Assembly: GCA_900660155.1 (NCBI GenBank)
Contig: CABFPE010000029.1
Span: 2,139,425 to 2,203,424, forward strand
DNA: 64,000 nucleotides
From: Hofstenia miamia
Lineage: Eukaryota; Xenacoelomorpha; Acoela; Hofsteniidae
Direction: 5' to 3'
Below, piece by piece: positions 1-64,000 of the stretch. The position numbers were made by a program, and so were the translations under genes. Numbering within the stretch: position 1 is the stretch's first letter; each line of letters begins with the position of its first letter. The notes below the pieces were generated by a model. The model did not search any database. It saw nothing but the letters and a program-made list of their open reading frames with translations, and was not told the DNA's origin.

Positions 1-1410
1 ATATATATATATATATGAGATGGAAGTGGGGCAGATTTTTGTGACATGCCCTTCCTTGCCCCACATACTTTGTGCCCTGACCTATTTACACGTGTTGAGT
101 CAACACTGTTGACATCTGCCGCATATTTACCCAGGGTTTATGGTCTACAGCCCCAAATTGCCCCAAAAATTCTCGCTCCAAAAAATACTTGTGATATTGC
201 CCCATATTTGTTCGATGACAATATTTATGGTACTGCACCACACCACCACAGCCAAGTATTTTGAATCCTTACTTTCTAGAAGATCATTTTTTTCTACTAT
301 TACTGCCAATAGGAATCTAATAACAATATATGTATTAAAATTATTATTAATAGACACGACCAATTTTAACTCTAAAAACTAGTATTTTATGCAAAATATT
401 TATGCAAGGATAATTGCAAAGCCTATTGATGACGAATCAAAAAGATCTTATTGGTATTATTGAATGGAATCCAATTTCGCTAAGAGTTGGAAATACATGC
501 AATTGATTTTTCAAAATTTCCAAGTCAATCAAAATTTTATCAAATAGGGAACTGTGATGTAAGAAAATTACTTTTACAATCTCTAAAATTTGCAGTTCTT
601 TGGTTCAGTTTTTCTCAACCCAAATGTGTTTCTGCCCCATGGGTACCCACTTTAGAAAAAATGTTGCCCAATACCCGCCCCTATTTTTTGTGTAACCGCC
701 CAACTTTGTGTAACGGTGCATTGAAGATATATGCCACCCAAGCAACTTTTGCTCAGTCATATTAGACTTAGTGCTATAGCAAAAAATTAATGTGTTGAAA
801 TGGATCAATAAATGTTGACGGGCCAAAAACGGGCTACAAAAATTCCAAAACGAGCTTGAAATAATAGTTGACGGGTCGGGCCTGAAAAATTCGGTCCGTC
901 TCACTCTCTGCATCCATCACTGATTTGTATCAGTCAGGTTTCCCCGAATTATTTATTTGACATTATATTATCGTGAAAATGAATCAGGAAATCTAATATT
1001 TCCCATCAAGCAAATTAATCCGTAGTAAAGAAGCTTAATAAAGAATATAATAGCAGTTTTCAATTTTAATGAAAAATATAGATTTATTATTAATGTTCTG
1101 CTCTCGTTCTTCAAATTTATTGTTACGAAAATTTATTCAAATTTTAGATCTACTTGTGCAACTGCCAGCCAATAGTAGAGAACTCTACGTACAAACGAAT
1201 TTTCTATATTACAAATAGCACTATATATATATATATATTATATATATATATATATATGTGTATATATATAAATGTAATATGAAATCTTTCCCATGGCCGC
1301 GTTTCTAAACATAAATCCTTGAATTCGTGTTTCCCGCTAAATGCCTTAGAAATTTCGGACGGTTTTCCGCCAAATGTAATGTTTTTGAATTTTCCATTGC
1401 AAAAAGCTGG

Positions 1411-1446
<36 letters not shown>

Positions 1447-4400
1447 CCTCTCAAAATTATTGCAACCCTTTGGTTTTAATGAAATAATTGGCTTATATTT
1501 GCTTGGCTTATTCAAGACAGAATTATAACTGAATTTAAAACAAGTCATTATGGTTTATATATATTTCATAATTGGAATTTAAACATTATGGTTTTATTTC
1601 TCAGCATTTTTTTTTGATAGCAATTTTCCAGGAATATACAAAAGGTAGGATCTTTGTTAGCAATTCAAAATGCATAAACTATGTGCTAACATAGTTTGTT
1701 GATTATGTATATTAGAAAAATCACAATTAACTTTTTACTTTTTATTGATTTTCCTCAAGATCAAAGCAAAAAATCTATCCATTCTGAAGTATCAATATAT
1801 TTATTTAAAACATAGTACATATGGGGTCTCAGGAAACTCAGTTTCCAAAATGGGTATCATTTGTTATTTCAATAATTTTTTATTATTATCATTTAATACA
1901 AAAACACATCTAGTAGTTAATCGTATTTGAAAAATATGTCATACATGTTGTGTCATATGAATTAAAGGGGCAAGTGAAAATTTATTGTAATAGGAGAATA
2001 TTGTGGTTAATGAACACTGTTTTATTGGTTTTAAGTCAATTTAAATTTCAAATAACTTTCATTCTGGTTCTGTTCATCTGACATCAAAGACGTCCATTTT
2101 GAATGAAGTTTATTTAAGCGAGCCTAAGTTCATTGAACTAGATTAAATTTACTGGTGTGCTCAATAACCAAAAGCGCTTTTTTGAATTATTCCTTACATC
2201 AAAGAGTTGATCTTTTGGATTTTAATTGCTTTCTCTCTGCAATATAAATAGAAATTAGGTTTTCCATAATAATGTGACATCCATGTAAAATTTAAAACAA
2301 TTTTCTTTGTTCAAGCTGATTCTACCACTACAAAAATGGATTTCGTTTAATATTCTAGTATTTGATGGCAATTCAAATTGACTATAACCTACAGTAGTAT
2401 ATACGGTATTCCTAATTATTATCCGTTCTACATATTTAGAAATCTGAAAGGTAGTGCTACTTCAAAAATTGGAATTGATTAAGAACTTTAAGCAACAATT
2501 TAATATAACCGGCACTTACAATTTAGTTCCTTGTAGCATCAGATATTTTAGTTTGAATATGGTACTTGTTACAAAGAAATCACAGCAAAGACTGGTGAAT
2601 CAAAGAACTTTAACCAAGTAAATCGAAAAGTTGTAATATATCAGGCTCATACTAATTTTTTGTTATGAAAGTTTTTTTCTCCTGGTTTTGGTCGTGATTC
2701 TGAAGAACCATTTACGAGAGAGGGAGCGAATCCATAGATGGATGTGAGGCGGGTCGTTTTATGGGTTGGATGGGTCCGGTGGGCATGGAGCAATTGTGTT
2801 CTAACATGAGTTCCCATGGGTAGCAAGACCACCTTTGAGTTTAGAAATACTGAAGCAAGATGCAAATTATTTTTTGATAAATCCGGGTTTCTTGCTTAAC
2901 AGAACTTGGATTTAGTTGGAACTTTAGTGTGATTTTGAAAGTTAATTATCATGTATTTTTAGCTCTTAGGGAAATTTAGTTGTACTAATTTAATATTCAT
3001 GCCTGAACTTGATTTGTCCTCAACAGGCCTTACGGTTCACTTTACTATTGGGTTTCTATTGGTAATAATAGTAGATGACAATTGAAAATGATTATATATC
3101 TTCTTGTAAAGGATTCAAAATTTTTGGGAATGGTGTTGTAGTGTTACAGAAAGTTATGTAAAAAATATGGGGTAATAGTTAGGAGTAAATGGCTTTCATA
3201 GAAAAGGGGCGTTGTAGTTCATACAAATTTGCCACACTTCCATCTCAGCTAATTTCACATTAATAACGACTGCTTGGCTCCTATGTTCTTTGTTACTAAG
3301 CACAACCATCATTATTAGATGATTGTGGGCTAAGGTATGCAATGTATGCGGAAGACCTCACCTTAGCTTATAGTAGGACCATTTAGAGCGACCTGTTTTA
3401 TAAATATGTGTACTTTATTATAAATACGATTGGATTCGCTTTTGTTCTCGCTTAATTGTTTCACTTCGTTAATCATATGTGACAATTGATATTAATGGAG
3501 ACGGAGTGAAGACTGTCAATTTGAACGTTTCTGCAGTTAAACAGACTCAATCTAATATTTGCAGCTTTTCCTTGTTACTTACCGCATACAGCGTTTCATT
3601 TTACAGATTTGACCTTCTCAAGCAGACAGTAGTCTATTTAAAACTTAGCATGAAGTCCATTTACAAATTCTTTTTCTGCTACATCGTCTATTGCACTTAA
3701 AACTAGAATATATTATATGAAATGTATCATTCCAAATATAGGCATTCTAAATATTCAAAATATAACAGTATGGTGCTCTGCGGGATCATTTAGTCCTAAG
3801 GGGAACAATTTCAATGGTACTCTGACCATAAAAAATGGACAAAGAGTATTGCACATAAAGTTTTTTAATTGTATTTGAAATTGAAGTTGTCGTGGGCTAC
3901 TGGGAATATAAGGCTAGGACATGCTATGGAACTGGGAACAAATCAAATTTGAATATGCTTGATTCTGGTCCTGCAAAATCCTAGAGCACAATATTTAAAA
4001 CACTGAAATGAATACTTTTTTGTAGTAAAAATCGGTACGCCCTGCATTTCTAGTACACTTTATTCTTTAGTTCATTTAATATATTTTTTGAGTTAATAAG
4101 CTATCCCTCTAAAAATTGATGTTATCCATTGAAATATTGAAAATGAAGTAGTTGCACAGCCTAGTTTTGATTGGCCTTTGTCATGAATGGTTATATATTC
4201 GTTTCACGAATGAATAATGTTTTCTTTTTGTGCTCGTTTTTTACCAATGTATCTCACTTTTCGATATTACATGAAACTAAATTTATTATTAGTCAACCTT
4301 CTGTTTTGTACAACGACTTTATAAAACCTCAATTGTGATGGAATCTTAATTTGTAAGTCATACTAACAATGCAATGTGTGAGAAACTATTGCTGTATTTT

Positions 4401-7400
4401 ATAATGAATATGATTTTCTTTTATTGGCTTGCAGTGATAGTTTTACTCCTACGATCGTTTAATGTTTCATTTACAGATTATATTTTCAATATATTTAACT
4501 ATCAGATTTAACAATGTACCGCGGATCTTATTTTCCTATATCCAGAATAGCACTAAGAATGTCACCAGAAAGTAAATTGGTTTTTCTTTTTTAGATAGAG
4601 GCCTTGGATTTTTGTTATATTGTAGGTGCATCATTGGATACGTCTTCTTCACTGTTAAATATAAAGATATTTTCTTTTCATCTCTGCAAAAAATGCCTTT
4701 AAATTCTTTTCAAAAGTTTTCCATATCTGCAATCCAATACTTAAGATTCTTTGAAAATTTTATATAAATATTATAATTCCAATTTCTAAGAGAGATCGGA
4801 TTGTTCTGTAAATTTAAGTGCCGTTGCGATGGGACACCATTGTCCCTATTTACACAATCGACATTTTGCTAATCTTTCTCCAAAATTGCGTTTTGGAATT
4901 TTCCTGCAAATATCTGAGTATGTAAAAATGAGCAGTTACTTCGATTTGTGATTTGTTATGAGGTATGTAAATTAGTACCAATATTTTGAAGTCTTTGCAG
5001 TCTACAATTTAGCCATAGGTGCTGATATTTCACAACCCTGGTTGGGCCCGTTTAAAAAAGTCTTTTGTTACTTTTGCACTATATATAGCTGATTTAAGTT
5101 GTAGAGACCTGCGGGACACACATTTTTTGTTCTGGTCCCATCCTGTTTTTAATTTTTTTGTCCCGTTATCGTACCCGTCCCGTAAGGTTTGGTCCCGCTC
5201 CCGTTTCTTGTCCAATGAGAGTATACCACATAATTATCATATTCACCTAATTAATCAAGGATAACCAATTAATCAAGTGTTTGCACCAATGAGATCAAAG
5301 GTGCTAATTCGGCAAGGTACTAATTACTAAACAAGCTTGCAGCCGTGTTATCAAAGATGTTCAAAGGTGTTCCTTTTCTAAGATTAATCTTCGTAAAAAT
5401 ATTTTGGCATAAGTACTATAAAGACAAAATTTTAGATGAATGGTAAATAACCAAATTGGTTCCATTGGAAATCACAACTTTGTCCCGGTCCCGCGGTGCT
5501 CTCTCAAACAGTATAGATTTCTGTTTTCTCTGAAGCTCTTTCCAACTTCGAGATAAATACAACTTTACAAATTTTATTTGGATTGGAAATATTTTAGGGT
5601 TTTCTTTTTGGACACTTTTTCTGCAATGTAGATACAAACAATGACAACAAGAATAACAGTCTTCTCAAACAATATAATAGTTCTGCAAAAAAATAATTAT
5701 GCTTACAAAAATATTGTATGCAAGTAATTTTATTTGTTAAATTTGTTACGCAGAATATTCTAGATCATTCCTTAATTATTTTGAGTTTTACCAACATATA
5801 TTTTTAAAGGTGTGATCTGTTATAATGAAAATATAGTCATGAATTAAGTTCGTTTCAATATATTGAACTTATTACAAGGGTTAGATTTTTATTTTATCGA
5901 AGCTACTAAAATTGATTAATTAACTAAATGTTTTTATGTAAATCAAGGTGTCTTTAGGTTTTGGAAAAGAGATGTAAATCACGCAATCTTTGAGTTTTGC
6001 AACTAGGGTAGTTTTATAGTAACTACTGTAACTGAAGCTTAGCAAACTTTTTAAAGAAATCATTTCCATTCTTTTCAAACGTTGCGAATTTGGATACAAA
6101 TTGAGATCATTCTAAAGATAATGATGTTTTATCAGTAGGCATTACTAAAACAAACATACCAGAAAAAATTTAGTAATTACTGTGCAAGCAAAAAAGAATA
6201 AAATGAAATTTACTCTGAAGGAATTTTAGAAAAATATACTAGATTAAATTGTTATGCAAAATTATGCTGCAAACTTCGTGAAATTTGTCTGAAGTCTTAT
6301 CTAAAAATAGGTAACATAACCAATTGCGTTGCGAAAAGTTTAGAACACACCATAACTTCAGCTTTAAGCGTGATTTTTTGTAGGTTTACGGCTATATATA
6401 GTACATTAAGCAAATAGGCTTTCTATGTTTTATCTGAGCCCTTTCTATCCGAAAAACTTGTATTGAAATTATATTTTAACATTTTGCATTTAGGGCTTTG
6501 CTTGATTATTTGTAGTTAAAGTGATACATCCCAGCATGTTAAAACTGGATATATTCGGAGTGTACGTAGAAAAACATCCTATTCTATAGAATGCAAGTAA
6601 AAAACTTTTTATTAACCTTAACAGTCCAAAGGTTTTTGAAGATCTATAAATTCCTTTAAAAAATTCTCACAAGCGAATAGAGATATCCAAAATCACATAA
6701 CTTGAGCTATCACTGTAAACAAAAAGAATATTGTTCTTAATTTTTTGCTCTTAATTCGCTTTAGACTTATTGCCTTTATTTACTTTAGGTAGGGAAAGAA
6801 TTTTAAAAAATTTGAACAATTCGTATTTTCGTCAAAAATGGCAAATTCTTTATTTACAGTAATGCTCTTTATCACAAATAATTCACTACTCTAGGGGAGC
6901 ACAGTCACGATATATCACCATTTTAAGATGTCCAAATAACTTAATAGGTGACGAAAATCGCACACTTTGCAGTGAAGGGTTGCTATCTACTATTGTGAAA
7001 TCGACAAAAAAATCTATTCTCCATTATATTTCCTTAATAGGATAGTTTTTTCAATTCTTATAATATACACAGAATCGTTAACAGTTGTTGCATTTTATAA
7101 TATATGCGCTTAGAAATGAATTGATTTTTATAGTAATTCATTTTGTCTTTGTGGGTTAATTTTGATATTCATTAAAAGTATACAAGTAATTTTTAATCAA
7201 AGCGAGGCGCTCACCTGTCCGCCAACATTAAGCTCAATGACATTTGGAAATACTGAGCCGGTGTCTTCATCGCCATTAGCCATATTGATTCCCTACTATA
7301 CCATTACTATTGGCCACTCTCACAAAATTGTTTGTACTGCCACCTCTTCGCACCTGCTCTTTTCACTGACACGTAGCAACTACTTCTTTATTTTAAACGA

Positions 7401-7844
7401 CTACCAATTGAAATTTGGTCTTGCGATCCAATTGGCTGATTATATCTAATCTCCGCATTTTACGATGCACTGAGCGTTTCAATTGTCCCCTTTGTTCTTT
7501 TCGTGATAATGTTTCGTTTTTTGACATTAATTATATTCCCGCTAATTTTAGCACAAAATCTCAAAAAGTCAAGTCTATGAAATAGACTTCTATGGGACCA
7601 TCTAGTCTCATGGCGTTTACTGGGATCACCGATTTTTACATTTTATTAATTACTTTGCCAAAATTGAAGATGCACAGTTGGTTTACATGTGCAGAATATT
7701 TCATTAGTGGGACAAATATCTTCCCGCAACACAAAGGCCTGATATGAAGCCCTGTAATCGTCAACAATGATTATTTTTCCTATTATTTAGTGCATTATGT
7801 GTAATACATTTCATGGTAACGTGTCATTTCTGTCTTCGTTTTAG
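1..7844. other. Region upstream of ULK4: no gene supported
   Basis: AT-rich sequence with no ORF that resembles a known protein or shows exon-like structure. It holds TA microsatellites at 1-16, 1222-1270 and 1413-1442. Two GC-richer patches at about 810-930 (repeated GACGGG and TTCGG words) and 5100-5510 (repeated TCCCG words) look like old hAT-type transposon ends, without clear boundaries. Any ULK4 promoter or 5' non-coding exon should be here but I cannot point to it. Confidence 0.6.
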
Positions 7845-63958
<56,114 letters not shown>

Positions 63959-64000
63959 GTTAGTCCTTTGCAGTGATATCAATTTTAAAAAAAATTGGGC

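Noticed and set aside
605-913. 102-codon minus-strand open frame near the left edge
   Set aside because: No recognisable domain. The sequence contains repeat-like GACGGG words and probably is a transposon remnant.

Overview
This is an AT-rich genomic segment from an invertebrate animal. It is almost entirely filled by one protein-coding gene on the + strand, an ortholog of ULK4 (unc-51-like kinase 4, a ciliary/neuronal pseudokinase with an N-terminal kinase-like domain and a long HEAT/armadillo-type helical region). I could place 27 coding exons between 7,848 and 63,958. Their splice phases chain without a break into about 1,179 codons, including a 34-codon duplication in exon 1. The last C-terminal exons lie beyond the window. 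Phylum cannot be fixed from the sequence. Animal-type mobile elements, very short introns (38-48 nt) beside multi-kilobase ones, and a splice acceptor three bases before the start codon would fit a flatworm or another lineage with spliced-leader trans-splicing, but this is inference.

Layout. 1-7,844: upstream AT-rich DNA with no gene I can support, only TA microsatellites and degraded repeat remnants. 7,845-29,424: exons 1-5 (kinase N- and C-lobe), with introns holding an R2-clade-type LINE, a jockey/CR1-type LINE remnant, a duplicated copy of exon 2, a 1,000-base gap, a decayed piggyBac, a rearranged Tc1 element and a hAT MITE. 29,425-36,586: intron 5, which contains two sense-strand, intron-free, paralogous ORFs for small hydrophobic proteins of unknown family (38 of 99 residues identical without gaps), plus a pogo-type transposase remnant. 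36,587-48,554: end of the kinase domain, linker and first helical-repeat exons, with hAT, Tigger-like and Tc1-like MITEs and a candidate tRNA-derived SINE. 48,555-63,958: the rest of the helical-repeat exons, with a plant-type (DD39D-like) mariner element, a piggyBac-like MITE and a second pogo-type transposase remnant.

The assembly itself leaves marks. At least three of five isolated single-N positions join two copies of the same sequence, which looks like unmerged contig ends or haplotypes. The exon 2 duplication and the scrambled Tc1 region should be read in that light. The main candidate for something undescribed is the nested pair of paralogous membrane-protein ORFs in intron 5. Next in interest are the in-frame duplication of the ULK4 glycine-rich loop and the two phase-incompatible copies of exon 2. 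I saw no retrovirus-like, Polinton-like or other virus-derived element, no CRISPR array and no intact tRNA or rRNA gene.
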